NCBI GenBank assembly: GCA_026120185.1
Contig: JANUWF010002121.1
Span: forward strand, 1-64,000
Length of the DNA: 64,000 nt
From: Voacanga thouarsii
Lineage: Eukaryota; Streptophyta; Magnoliopsida; Gentianales; Apocynaceae
Reading direction: 5' to 3'
In this document: positions 21,362-34,188 of the stretch, in pieces
Position numbering within the stretch: position 1 is the stretch's first letter
How the letters are laid out: each line of letters starts with the position of its first letter
Position numbers and translations under genes: made by a program
The notes under the pieces: generated by a model
Database searches by the model: none
Seen by the model: only the letters and a program-made list of their open reading frames with translations
What the model was told of the DNA's origin: nothing

Positions 21362-21385
21362 GGAATACTCAAGCACCAAAATTCC
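21265..21385. repeat. Inverted repeat scar at gypsy/copia junction
   Basis: Arms 21265-21299 and 21351-21385 are 35 bp with one mismatch (21289). Each contains a copia flank piece plus the LTR end: GGAATTTTGGTGCTTGAG at left is the reverse complement of the flank beginning GGAATACTC at 21362. Between them is a second copy of the LTR3 end, making a 58-bp direct repeat at offset 86 with two differences. Confidence 0.9.
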
Positions 21386-22810
21386 CTATGCTAGCAGAAA
21401 AAGATGGTGGCTAGGGCTGTTTTCATTTTTAGCAAAATGAGAGAGAGAAGAAGACGTTTGATTTGTGGTTCCTATTTTCATGTGAATTACCCTTGGATTT
21501 GGCTTTCAAGCATATCCAATATATGTTCCAAAATCCACTAAAAAACTAAAATTCTAAAACAATTCGAATTTCCTAATTGTAATTGGAAACATCAAATTCC
21601 CACAATTACAACCTGGATCACAAACTATAACTAATTATAATTTATCCACAACAACTTTTCTTCCTCGCAATTAATCCCTCTATGTTATCAAATAACATCT
21701 TGAGTATATAATCCTCTATTGTGTGTGACCTATTAGGATTCTCGATCAATTGCTAGCGAACATGAACTAATCCAAATGCCTTTGAGATTAATAATCAATA
21801 ATTAATTAGAATTAATCCTATTAATTCTAATCAGGATTGGTTTATTAATTCATCAATCAATAAACCCATATTCGTAGAGCATATCTAGCAACACATCATG
21901 ACCACCCAAGAGTCCAGGATGTCAAGCGGCTTGACATGAACCCTTTAATAACAAACTACACTGCAATTAACTCTTTTCACTATACAATATCTCATTCGGT
22001 TTGAAGTACAGAATTAGTGACAATTCCCTCTACAATATATATTAATTCTGGCCCAAATATAATAGTACTTGTACCAGAAACCCACTACTCTAGATGTTTA
22101 TCAATTGGAACTGTTTCTAATACACAATCACCTTGGCCAAGGACTTCTCGAGTAGTAATTCCTACAAGTGGCTATAAGATATTCACCCCTACTATTAGGA
22201 GTGGTTAATCCTTTATTGACCTTCTCAACTACTTTTGTTTACCTCATAATGTACCCAATATCCATACCATAGGCGGCTCTCGATTGAGCTCCGGAGATTG
22301 GAATCAAAGTACAATACTCAGCAAAAAAAGTACCTTGGAAATATCAAGTCTAAGGATATTTGCACGTTTGCTATATTGAGATTATATCACTGGCACTAAA
22401 TAGTTATCCATGTGATTATCTCAAAGGTAGGTCGTCCAATGAACTTGTTCCATTAACAAGCATCCATATGTTAACTTTGAGTAACTTAATACTCACGGAT
22501 ATGAGAATCACCACCCGATCAAATCAAGAAGTCAAACACATATTAGTCTTAACGCATTAATGATGTCCTTTCTCATTAATACTAATACTAGGGACTATTT
22601 AATTACTACTACTACACAGTGTAGTAGAAATCTCATATCATGATCTCTATCATGATTTCATTAATATAGAGTTGTACTAGGGACTTTATCGAACAATTAT
22701 ATTACTTAAAAGTAAATAAAAGAAACTGTAGGATAAATAATGCCTTTTATTAAAATAAAATATGTCATATATAATGTACTAGTGATTGCCGCTAGGGTAC
22801 AACACTAACA
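21362..22810 (-). repeat. Copia A 3' LTR, partial
   Basis: On the minus strand it starts TGTTAGTGTTGTACCC at 22810, after the polypurine tract, and matches 28901-30366. The matching stretch GGAATACTCAAGCACC occurs at 21362 and 28902. The equivalent of 28635-28900 is missing. Small frames inside are not genes. Confidence 0.88.
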
Positions 22811-22826
22811 AACTCCGACTTGCACT
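22811..22826 (-). other. Copia A polypurine tract
   Basis: The minus strand reads GTGCAAGTCGGAGTT just before the LTR. The family form in copia B and C is GCAAGTGGGAG, so one base inside the tract has changed. Confidence 0.7.
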
Positions 22827-22829
22827 AGA

Positions 22830-25800
22830 TCCAATTATTCATGTACCTAATATCAATTGACTCAACAAGACAATCATGTTTCTTTTGGGATAGTGCTTTC
22901 ATAAGCTGGTCAGCTATGTTCTCATCCATGGGAACTCTCTCTATCTTTACATCATTCCTATCTATAATCTCCCGAATAAGATGATAGTGTCATAGTACGT
23001 GTTTAGATCGTCAGTGAGACCGTGGCGCCTTTTTTTTGTGCAATGGCTCCATTATTGTTACAATATAAAGTTATTGGACAAACAACACTAGGAACCACTC
23101 CTAGTTCCTTCACGAACTTCTTGATTCAAACAACCTCCTTAGCTGCTTCAGAAGAAGCTATGTACTCAGCTTCTGTCGTAGAGTCGGCAATAGTCTTTTG
23201 TTTGGAACTTTTCCAACTTATTGCCCCTCCACACAACGTAAACACGTAGCTAGATTGTGATTTGAAATCATCTTTGTCAGATTGAAAACAGGCATCAGTA
23301 TACCCGTTTATTTTCAAATCACCTTCTCCATATAGTAAGAACATATCCTTAGTCCTTCGTAAGTACTTAAAAATGTTCTTTACAACCGCCCAATAACCTT
23401 CGCTAGGATCAGATTGGTATCTTCTTGTCAAACTTAGAGCACAAGATACATCGAACCTAGTACATATTATAGCATACATGATAGATCCAACTGTCGAGGT
23501 ATATGGAATCTTACTCATGAGATCCCTTTCAACTTGTGTCTTGGGAGACATCGATTTTGAAAGGCTTACACCGTGTGACATGAGTAAGAATCCCTTTTTG
23601 GATTGATCCATGCTAAACCTCTTTAGCACTTTATCTATGTATGTAAACTGTGAAAGACCTAGCAACATTTTGGATCTATCTCTATAGATCCTTATTCCGA
23701 GAATATAGGTTACTCCACCAAGGTCTTTCATGGAGAATTGTTTGGACAACCGAACTTTAACCGTTTGCAAGACAGGTATATCGTTTCCTATTAGCAATAT
23801 GTCATCTACATAAAGCAGTAAGAAAATGATTGCACTCCCACTGACCTTCTTGTACATACAAGGCTCATCCATGTCTTGAATGAAACCAAACCCTTTGATT
23901 GTTTCCTTAAAATGCATATTCTAACTCCTAGAAGCTTGCTTAAGTCCATAAGTAGACCTTTGCAACTTGCACACCTCTGTGCTATCATTAGATGTGAAAC
24001 CCTCAGGTTGTGTCATAGACACTTCCTCAGTCAGATTTCCATTTAGGAAAGCTATTTTCACATCCATTTGCTAAATCTCATAATCATGACGAGCAGCAAT
24101 GGCTAGGAGTATCCTGATGGATTTCAACATGGCTACTAGTGAGAAGGTTTCATCATAGGCAATACCATGCTATTGACGATAACCCTTCGCCACTAGTTGT
24201 GCTTTATAGGTAACTAAGTTACCATCCATGTCCGTTTTCTTCTTGAAAACCCACTTGCATCTAATAGGTTTAATTAATTTGGGTGGATCAACCAAAATCC
24301 ATACTAGGTTGTCGTACATGGAATCCATCTCTGACTACAAGGGCTTAAGCCATTTGCAAGATTCTGAACTGTTCAGAACATCCTTATAGGTAGTAGACAC
24401 ATCTTCATCTATGAGCAATACGTCATTGTGGTTACTAATGAGAAATCCATATCTCTCATGTGCCACACGTATCCTACTAGATTTACGAGGTTCTTGTGTA
24501 TTAGAAGGTTCATCTATTCTCTCAAAAGATGTGGGGTTAGATGGTTGATCCTTAATTGTTTGATTTTCATGAACTTCACTAAGTTCAATCTTACTCCCAT
24601 TGTCCCCTTTGAGCATGTGCTCTTTCTCTAAGAAGATGCTATGCTTTGAAACAAACAGTTTGTTTTCGGAAATTAGGTAGAAGTAATATCCGAAAGATTC
24701 TTTCGGATATCCTACAAACAAACACTTGTCAGACTGTGGCGTTTTGACAAAGGCAGGACAACCCCATACTCACAAGTGAGATTACTTTGGTCTCTTACCA
24801 AAGAACATCTCAAATGGGGTAGTATCAATCGATTTTGTCGCAACTCTATTTAGTATATAAACAGAAGTCTCTAGTGCATACCCCCAAAACGATTTTGGAA
24901 GGTCTACAGAAGCCATCATGGTCCGTACCATGTCCAGAAGGGTTCGATTCCTTCTCTCAGATACACCGTTATGTTGAGGTGTATGTGGTAGAGTCCATTG
25001 AGATAATATCCCATTATCTCTAAGATAACTTAGAAACTCTTAGCTCAAGTATTCTCTTCCTTGATCAGATCTTAGAGTCTTTATACTTTTGCCAAGTTGT
25101 TTCTCTATTTTATTCTTCAAATCTTTAAACCTTTCAAACGCCTCAAATTTGTATTTCATTAAATACAAATATCCGTATCGTGAGAAATTATCGATAAATG
25201 TTATGAAATAATTATAACCTCCTCTTACTTGTATTGACATTGGGCCACATACATCAGAATGTATGAGTTCTAATAACTCCTTAGCCCATTTTCCTTTTCC
25301 TGGAAAATGAGTTTTTGTCATTTTACCTAGTAAACAAGACTCGCATGTGCCATATGATTCATTATCAAATGACCCTAAGTCACCAAGCTTGTGTAACTTA
25401 GAAACACGATTTTTCGTTTACATGACCCAAACGACAATGCCATAAGTAAGAGGTGTTAGAGTTATCCATTTTAAGTTTCTTATTATTTATATTGAGAATT
25501 GGATTATCCAAGTCTAGAACATATAAACCATTAACCAAAGTTGCTGAACCATAACGAATACCATTCAATGAAAAAGAACAAAATTTATTCTTAAATATTA
25601 AATAAAATCTATATAAGTCTAAACACGCAACTGAGATAATGCTTTTCTTTAAAACTGGTGCAAAATAACAGTTTTGTAGTTCTAGAATTAATCTTGAAGG
25701 CAAGCACAGCTCGTATGTCTCCACAACAAGTGCAGCAACCTTTGCCCCATTTGCAGTACGTAGGTTCACGTCTCCTTTCTCTAGCCTTCTACTGCTCTTA

Positions 25801-26057
25801 AGTCCCTGCAAGTTATTGCACAAATGAGATCCACATCCGGTATCTAATACCCATATCTCATTTTTAAAGGCAGTATTTATCTCAATCATAAACATACCCG
25901 AAATAGAAGTAGAAGTGCTTGTAAGCTTCTCATTCTGCTTCTTGTCCTTAATAGTCTCCAAGTTAGCTTTGCAGTTGCGCCTCCAGTGGCCTATCTTATC
26001 ACAATGATGGCATGGGCCCTTGGTAGCTGTGTCCTTTTTGTTCACACCACCTTTGGG
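22830..26057 (-). pseudogene. Ty1/copia pol A: protease, integrase, RT, RNase H
   Basis: On the minus strand: CCHC knuckle CHHCDKIGHWRRNC (near 25985-26025), protease VLDTGCGSH, pre-integrase LWHCRLGH, integrase with HSDVCGPM and LRSDQGREY (25040-25321) and a SERRNRT segment holding the Glu near 24955. RT has QMDVK, LNGNL and YVDDILL (about 23800). RNase H has GYTDA and ADSTTEAEYIA (near 23150). Stops include one at 24335, a TAG for Trp before QMDV, and TGA at 23126-23128. RT and RNase H are open over 264 codons (23126-23917), so decay is moderate. Confidence 0.88.
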
Positions 26058-26735
26058 CTACATGAGAGCCTTCTTCTTCTTCTTTTGAACTTTCTTCTTA
26101 GAAGAAGAAGATTCTACCATTAAAACTGCATTGGAATCCTTCTTCAAGGAGGACTCCGCAATTTTGAGAAGATTGATCAACTCAAGAATGGTAGATTCAA
26201 TCTTGTTCATGTGATAGTTAATCACAAATTGTGAGAAACTATTAGGCAAAGATTGTTGAATTAAGTCAACACTTAAGTCATGATCCATTGCAAACTCGAG
26301 AGATCCAAGCTTCTTTATTAAGCCCAACATCTTCAACCCATAAGTGGCCATAGAAGAAGCCTCTACCATTTTGCAACAAAATAGTTGCTTCGAGATCTCA
26401 TATCTCTCAGTTCTGGCTTGGGCATCAAACAACTCTCAAAGATATAGTATAATCGATTGAGCATCCATATGCTCGTGTTGTTTTTGCAACTCGAGAGTCA
26501 TGGATGCCAACAAAATACATGATGTTGTATCACTATCCTCCTTGTTCCTCTTATAGATAGCATGCTCATCAGCATGAGCATCTTGGGCTGCTGGTGGTGG
26601 AATAGGAGCATCTAGCACAAAGAGCAACTTTTTCGATTTCAGAACGATTATTAAATTTCTATATCGGTCGAGATAGTTTGATTCGGTTAACTTATTGGTT
26701 TCCAAGATGCTATGTAAGTTTAGGTTTGTTGACAT
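26058..26735 (-). pseudogene. Ty1/copia gag A
   Basis: It starts MSTNLNLHSI at 26735, the same start as copia B. The copia gag helical region contains LFDAQARTERYE, LPNSFSQFVINYHMN and MVESSSSKKK, a poly-Lys stretch before the knuckle. A TGA at 26436-26438 (probably from an Arg codon, since Arg precedes ELFD in the family) and a TAG at 26058-26060 break it. Otherwise it is one frame of about 225 codons. Confidence 0.85.
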
Positions 26736-26739
26736 GATA

Positions 26740-28621
26740 CAAGTGACCTAGATGTAAATATAGAGAACATTAACTACTTGTATATGCACATGATATGCAA
26801 ATAATTAGGACATTAATTAAATGTATTTTTACTCCACTATTTTATTCAAACCAATAGCCCCCACTATTGATTCGGGAAAGCCCATTGGAAGCTTTCTTAA
26901 TAGACCAGTATCCAAATTCCTCAAGAATAATCTTGGGTTTGCCCAACAAGCCACCCTTGAGTTCATTGGTAGGTATCCAATACTAATAACATCGTATGTA
27001 ACTACCGGATCATTGGGTGATTAATAGCTTTTAATCTTAAAGCCTTTTGGGTTACCCCAACTTTTTCTCTAAATTTCTTTATGCTTGAGTTTGCCGAATC
27101 CAGATAAAAAAATTATTTAAACCCGATCCATTAATCAGGAATTTAATTCCATAGCTTGAACATGCTTGATGTCAAGTAGGCTTGGATTTGCCCAACAACC
27201 TGGTCTCGAACAAGGACTCTCGTTCTTATTATATTAACGGAAGGAATTACTTTTAATATTAATTGAGGGATTTGTTCCTTTTAGTGATTTCATTGAATGA
27301 CATGTAAAAAAATCAATAAATCACACAATTGATAATCATGGTAATAAAGCGATTACGTGCTATGGTTATGGACTTTACCCTAAATTAATTTCCTTGAGCT
27401 ATAAAAAAAAGTAATATAGTTAACCATATGTGTTCATGCATGATTTAAGTAGAATGTCTTACCTTCTCGCCTTGTTTTGGTTGCCATCTCCAAAATTAAA
27501 AATAATTCTACTCCTATCTAACCTATGTAAACTAATTACATAATTTCCTAAAGAGAGAAAACCTTAAGTTACATTCGAGAGGAGTTAGATGAGACGAGAA
27601 TTACACAAGAATTCTAGAGAAGGCAGGATACGCAGGCCCTATTTCATAAAACCCAAAATTGTAAAATGCGTAAACAGATATAATTAGTTTTAGTCCATAA
27701 CCATCCACTATGCCATTGACTATGCTTAAACAAAATAAACATATACTTTTTATTATTCCAAAATCACTATTTTGAAAAAATAAAATAAATTCTAAAATCA
27801 ATATTATAGAAAAATATATTAATTTTAAATTTTTAAAATCACTATTTTGAAAAATAAAATTGTTTGTCTCAAAACTAATTTTGAGAAAAATGCTTTTGGG
27901 TCCCGTCTTCTACAACGAAAACGGCGGTCCCGCTGACTGGTCAGCGGTCGGGGGGCTTCCCTCTTGGAAAAATTTTTAATTTACCGCCTCTCATCAAATG
28001 AGATTTTCCCTTTCAAAATTCTATTCCAGGAAAGAAATAATTAAATAGCTGGAACGTTGCAAACAGAGCAGAAACGGCACCGGTTTGAAGGCCAGAGCAG
28101 GTGCCGGCCCTATTCTGGTTTTTAATAAAATTTTCCTCTACCAAAAACAATTTCTAGACATTGCGAACATAATGGAACCGGCGCCGGTTTGGAGGCCAGA
28201 GCCGGCGCCTGCAATAGTCGGGAAGTGGCGGCGATTTTCAAAAAAAATTTCCAGAAACAGTTTCTGGTGCCCTAATCTTCTGCAATAGATCAGTGAGAAC
28301 AATTCTCAAAAGAATTTTCTATTTTGAAGCTCAAAATAACAACCAATTTGTTAGTTTAAACAAAACCAAAGCAGAAAATTAAGATGAAATACAAGGCAAC
28401 AACTATGTTGCAAGAAAACGTTTTTCTACAGAAAATTCTCAGCACTTTTCGAAATATGCTATAACTTTTACACAATCATATTGTGTTATGGACCTAACCC
28501 ACAAAGCTCGAAACGATTTCGACTCGAGTGAAAATGATTTTCACTTTGAACAAAGACAAACACGAATATATGAAAATAGTTTTTCATGCCAAAACAATGT
28601 CCGTACACCACATATAGCATA
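26740..28621 (-). other. Copia A leader between primer site and gag
   Basis: About 1.9 kb with no coding frame. It is collinear with copia B's leader up to about 27890 (for example CATAGCTTGAACATG and GCCCAACAA segments). It includes a GC-rich block with GGTCCCGCTGACTGGT (27930) and a small palindrome TCTCATCAAATGAGA (27989-28003), both with counterparts in copia C. Two GC hairpins lie at 28076-28105 and 28180-28209. Confidence 0.65.
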
Positions 28622-28633
28622 TATCTGATACCA
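28622..28633 (-). other. Copia A primer binding site
   Basis: The minus strand reads TGGTATCAGATA, one spacer base after the LTR end. The first ten bases match initiator Met-tRNA; the last two have drifted. Confidence 0.8.
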
Positions 28634-28634
28634 C

Positions 28635-30366
28635 TATTAGGTATCTTAGGCTCGTATCCTATACGGCGCAGCAGAAAATAAAATAAGATACCATCCCAGG
28701 ACCCGCATATGCATGGAAAATAAGTCAAAAAGATAATAAAAGTAGTAGCTTTTTACCTTTGTTTGATCATCTGAAGAACATAAATTTCTTCTTCAAGTTG
28801 AGGCGCGATCTAGCAATCCTCTAGATCTAACTTCACGAGAGTGGAATGCCTAACCACTATAATCACAGTTTCTGATTATCTCTAACAGTAATGCATACGG
28901 AGGAATACTCAAGCACCAAAATTTCCTGTGCTAGCAGGAAAAAGTGGCGGCTAGGGCTGTTTCACGTTTTCAGCAAAACGGGAAAGAGAGAGAAGAATAT
29001 TGGTTGTGTGTCTAGGGTTGCAGATTTCATATGTTGTTTTTTTTTTTTTTGTCAGCTAGGGTTTTGTGTCCCTTCTATTTGTTACACAAAATACTTGCTG
29101 AAAAAATCTCCATCCCAGAATTCTAAAACAGTTAGAATTCCCTAATTGTAATTGGAAACAATTCGGACACTACAACTATAACTAATTATAATTTGTCCAC
29201 ATCAACTTCTCTTTCTCTCAATTCACCCCACTATGTTATCCAATAACATCTTGAGTATATAATCCTCTAATATGTGTGACCTATTAGGTTTCCCAGTCAA
29301 TTTGTAGAGAACATAAATTAATCCAAATGTCTTTGAGATTAATAATCCATAATTAATTAGAATTAATCCTATTAATTCTAATAAGGATTGGTTTATTAAT
29401 TTATCAATTAATAAACCCATATTCGTAGATGATGAGCGGTATCTAGCAACATATCATGACCACCCAAGAGTCCAGGAAGTCATGTGGCTTGACATGAACC
29501 CTTCAATAACAAACTTCAATCCAATTAACTCCTTTTTCCATATAATATCTCATTTGGTTTGGAGTACGGAATTAGTGCCAACTCCCTCGATAATTCATTC
29601 TGGTCCAAATACAATAGTACTTGTACCAGAAATCCACTACTCTAGATATGTATCAATTGGAACTATTTTCAATACACAATCGCCTAGGCCAAGGACTTCT
29701 CGAGTAGTAATTCCTACAAGTAGCCATGAGATATTCACTCCTACTATTAGGAGTGGTGAATCCTTTATTGATCTTCTTAACTACATTCGTTTACCTTACA
29801 ATGTACCTAATATCCATCCCATAGGCGGCCCTCGATCGAGCTCTAGAGATTGGAATCAAAGTACAATGCTCAGCAAACAAAGTACTTTGGAGTTCTCAAG
29901 TCTATGGATGCTTGCACGTTTGCTATATTGAGATTATATCACTAGCACTAAATAGTTATCTATGTGATTATCTCCAAGGTAGGTCATCTAATGAACTTGT
30001 TTGATTAACAAGCATCCATGTGTTAACTTTAAGTATCTCAATACTCACGGATATGAGAACCACTGCCTGATCAAATCAGGAAGTCTAACATATGCTAGTC
30101 ATAACGTATTAATGATGTCCTGTCTCATTAATACTATGACTAGGGACTATTTAAGTATTAATACTATAAAGTGTAGTAGGAATCTCATATCATGATCTCT
30201 ATCATGATTTCTTTAACACAGTGTCGTAGTAGAGACTTTATCGAACAGTTATATTACATAAAAGTAAACAAAAGAATCTGTAAGTTAAATGATGCCTTTT
30301 ATTAAAATAAAATGTGTCATATACAAACAATGTACAAGTGATTGCCTCTAAGGCATAACACTGACT
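28635..30366 (-). repeat. Copia A 5' LTR (about 1.73 kb)
   Basis: The inner end is next to the primer site and reads TATTAGG on the plus strand, a changed TGTTAGG. The outer end is near 30366, where AACACTGACT stands for the expected AACACTAACA. It matches the 3' LTR over 28902-30366. A T-run of about 15 lies at 29036-29051. The outer boundary is exact to a few bases only. Confidence 0.82.
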
Positions 30367-30968
30367 AATCCTTTATTGAACCTATCAACTATTTTCGTTT
30401 ACTTGACGTTATATCCAATATCCATCCCATAGGTGGTCTTATTAGGACTTCAAAGATTGGAATCAATGTACAATGTTTAGCAAACAAAATATTTTAGAGA
30501 TCTCAAGTCTAAATATACATGCACATTTGTTATGATAAGATTCTATTACTAGCACTAAATAGTTATACATGTGATTATTTTATAGTTAAGTTATCCAAAG
30601 TACTTGCTCTAGTAACAACTATCCACGTGTTAACTTTGAGTATTACAATACACAGATGTGAGAACCACCGCCTGATCAAATCAGTAAGTATAACACATGC
30701 TAGTCTTGATGCATAAATGATATCCTATCGTACTAATACTTTGACTAGCATTAATTTAAGTATGAATACTATCTAGTGTAGGAAACTTACATCATGATCA
30801 CTATCATGATTTCCTTAATCCAGTCTTGCACTGAGACTTTATCTAATAGTTATATATATCCACATGAAGTATAAATAAACAAGCTGAAAGATAAAGAATG
30901 CCTAATATTTTTTAATAATTGTATATTATATAAAAAACATGTATTGCCTCTAGGATATAATACTAACA
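30367..30968 (-). repeat. Copia B 3' LTR fragment
   Basis: It matches 22203-22810 of copia A; AATCCTTTATTGA marks the left edge in both. The minus-strand start TGTTAGTATTATATCC lies at 30968. Confidence 0.85.
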
Positions 30969-30984
30969 AACTCCCACTTGCACT
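30969..30984 (-). other. Copia B polypurine tract
   Basis: The minus strand reads GTGCAAGTGGGAGTT beside the LTR, the intact family form. Confidence 0.75.
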
Positions 30985-33900
30985 AGACCTAATCATTCAT
31001 GTATCTAATACAGAATGACTCAATATATCTATCATGTTTCTTTTGGGATAGTGCTTTAGTAAGTGGATTAGCTATGTTCTCATCAGTGGGAACTCCCCCA
31101 TTTCTATACATCTTATCTATCTATAATTTCCCTAATCAAATGAAAATGCCTGAGCACATGCTTGGATTGATCGTAAGACCTTGGCTCCTTTGCTTGTCCA
31201 ATAGCTCCATTGTTGTCATCATATAGAGATATTATTAAGAAATGGTAGGAACCACTGCAAGCTCTGTCATGAACTTCTTGATCCAAAAGGCTTTCTTAGC
31301 TACTTTAGAAGAGGCTATGTACTCAGCTTCAGTCTTTGAGTCGGCAATAGTATCTTGTCTGAAACTGTTCCAACTAATTGCCCCTCTACACAATGTAAAT
31401 ATGTAACCAGACTGTAACTTGAAATCATCTTTATCAAATTAAAAACTAGCATCAATATACTCGTTTATTTTCAATTCACCTCCTCCATAAACTAAGAAAA
31501 CATCCTTAATCCTTCGCTTGTACTTAAGGATATTCTTCACAAACGCCCAATGACCCTCACCAGGGTTAAATTGGTATCTGCTCATCAAACTAAGAGCACA
31601 GGATACATCGAGCCTAGTACATATCGTAGTGTACATGATGGATCTAATTGCTAAGTCATGTGGAATCCTACTCATGTGATCTCTTTCAACTTGTGTCTTT
31701 AGAGACATTGATATTGAAAGGCTTACCTTATGAGACATGGGTAAAAATCCATTTTTGGATTAATCCATGCTAAACCTATTTAGCACCATGTCTATGTATG
31801 TAGACTGTGAAAGACCTTGCAACCTCTTGGATGTATCTCTATAGATCCTTATTCCTTAAATGTATGTTGCTTCTTCAAGGTCTTTCATGGATAATTTCTT
31901 GGGTAACCCAACATTTACTAAAGGGTTGGTACATCATTTCCTATTCGCAATATGTCATCCATATTAAGCAACAAGAAAATAATTGCACTCGCACCAATCT
32001 TCTATTATGTACAAGACTCATCCATGTTTTGAATGAAACTAAACTCTTTGATTATTTCATCGAAACGGATGTTCCAACTTCTAAAAGATTGCTTAAATCC
32101 ATAAATTGACATTTGCTGCTTACACAATTTTGTGTTATTTTTAGATGTGAAACCCTCAGGTTGTGTCATATATACTTCCACAATCAGGTTTCCGTTTAGG
32201 AAAGTTGTTTTCACATTTATTTTCTAGGCCTCATAATCATAATGAGTAGCAAGTACTACGAGTATTCTTATGGATGCCATAGCAATTGGTAAGAGGGTTT
32301 CGTCATAGTCAATACCATGTTGTTAACGATAACCCTTAGCAACCAGTCATACTTTATAGGTAACTCCATTACCATCTATGTCCATTTTCTTCTTGAAAAC
32401 CTATTTGCATCAAATAAGTTTGATTCCGTTTGGTTGATCAAGTAAAGTCTATACCTAGTTGTTATACATGGAATCCATTTTTAACTTCATGGGTTCAAGC
32501 CATTTGTTAGGTTCTGAACTATTTAGAACATCCTTGCAAGTAGTAAGCTCAGCTTCATCTATAAGCAACATGTCATTGTGGTCACTTATGAGAAATCCAT
32601 ATCTCTCAGGTGCTACATGTATCCTACTTGACCAATAGGCTTTTGTGTAGACGAAGGTTCATCTATTCTCTCAATAGATGTAGGATCAAATTGTTGATTT
32701 GTATTTGTTTGTTCTTTTTAAACGTCACTAAGTTCAATTTTACTCCTACTCTCTCTTTTGAGCATGTCCACCTTCTCTAAGAAGACGATATTCTTCAAAA
32801 CAAACACTTTGTTTTCAGAAGGGAGGTAGATGTAATATCCAAATGACTTTTTCAAATATTGAACAAATAAAAACTTGTCAGACTTGCTCTCAAATTTGTT
32901 TGACTATGACCATTTGGCAAAGGCAGAGCAACCCAATATTTTCAAGTAAGATAACTTTGGTTTTCTACTAAAGAATAACTCAAACAGGGTAGTGTCAACC
33001 ATTTTTTATGGAATTTTGTTTACAATATAAACAGAAGTCTCTAGTGTGTATCCCTAAAAATGATTTTAGCTAATCTTCTAAAGGCATCATGCTCCATACC
33101 ATGTCTAGAAGGGTTTGATTCCTTCTCTCAGATACACTATCGTGTTGAGGTATATACGGTGGAGCCCATTAAGATAATATCTCATTATCTCTAAGATAAC
33201 CTTAAAACTTGTGGCACAAGTATTCACTTTCTTAATTGGATCTTAGTCCTAAGTTATTTCTGTACTTCATTTTTTAAGCCTTTGAACTTGTCAAATGTCT
33301 TAGATTTATATTTCATTAAATACAAATACCCATATCATGAATAATCATCGATAAAGATTATGAAATAGTGATACCCTTCTCTTGTTTGTATAGATATTAG
33401 GCCACATACATCAGTTTTTATGAGTTCTAATAACTCTTTTTCCCTTTCTTCATTTCCAGAAAAAAGAGTTTTAGCCATTTTATGAAGTAAACACGATTCG
33501 TAAGTGCCATATGATTCATAATCAAATGACCTTAAGTCACTAAGCTTTTCTAACTTAGAAACATGATTCTTATTTATATGGCCTAAATGATAATACCATA
33601 AGTAAGATGATGTTAAGTTAACTATCCTTAGTTTTTTATTATTTATACTGAGAATTAGATTATCCATGTCTAAAACGTATAAACCATTAACCAAAGTTGC
33701 AGAACCATAATGGCTATCATTCAATGAAAATGACCAACATTTATTCTTTAAAATTAAATGGAATCCATATAAGTCTAAATACGCAACTGAGATAATATTT
33801 TTCAATAAAACTAGTACATAATAACAGTTCTGAAATTCTAAAACTAATCCAAAAGGCCATTGTAGGTTATAAGTCCACACAACAAGTGCAGCAACCTTTG

Positions 33901-34186
33901 TTGCATTTGTAGCATGTAGATCCATATCGCCCTTCTCAAGCCTTCTGCTATCCTTTAGGCCCTGCTAGTTATTGAATAAATGAGATCTATATCCAGTATC
34001 CAATACACATGTCTCCTTTCTAAATGTAGCATTTATCTCAATCATAAACATAGTAGGAGTAGAAGTAGAAGTGTCTGTAAACTTCTCCTTCTCCTTCTCC
34101 TTCTTGTCCTTCATGGTCTCCAGGTAGGCTTTGTAGTTGCACCTTCAATGGCCCATCTTACCACAGTGATGGCACAGGCTTTTAGC
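30985..34186 (-). pseudogene. Ty1/copia pol B remnants
   Basis: Recognisable minus-strand pieces: RNase H and late RT at 31439-31738 (LSLMSRYQFN, LVYGGGELK); RT at 32005-32214 (FLNGNL, YMTQPEGF); protease end, pre-integrase and early integrase at 33335-33925 (NGLYVLDMDN, YHLGHINKN, KTDVCG). The region between is collinear with copia A but full of stops and shifts. YVDD cannot be read in one frame. Confidence 0.8.
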
Positions 34187-34188
34187 AT

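Larger units (their letters stand above)
21362..30366 (-). mobile_element. Ty1/copia element A, broken, 3' LTR interrupted by the gypsy array
   Basis: On the minus strand the order is 5' LTR (28635-30366), primer site, leader, gag, protease, integrase, RT, RNase H, polypurine tract, 3' LTR (22810 leftward). Integrase before RT is the copia order. The 3' LTR stops at 21362, about 265 bp short of the end seen in the 5' LTR. That is explained if the gypsy array inserted there and the rest lies left of the window. Confidence 0.88.

Noticed and set aside
22017..22560. Short plus-strand frames in the copia LTRs (also 29482-30195)
   Set aside because: They are antisense LTR sequence repeated between copies, with different lengths and breaks.
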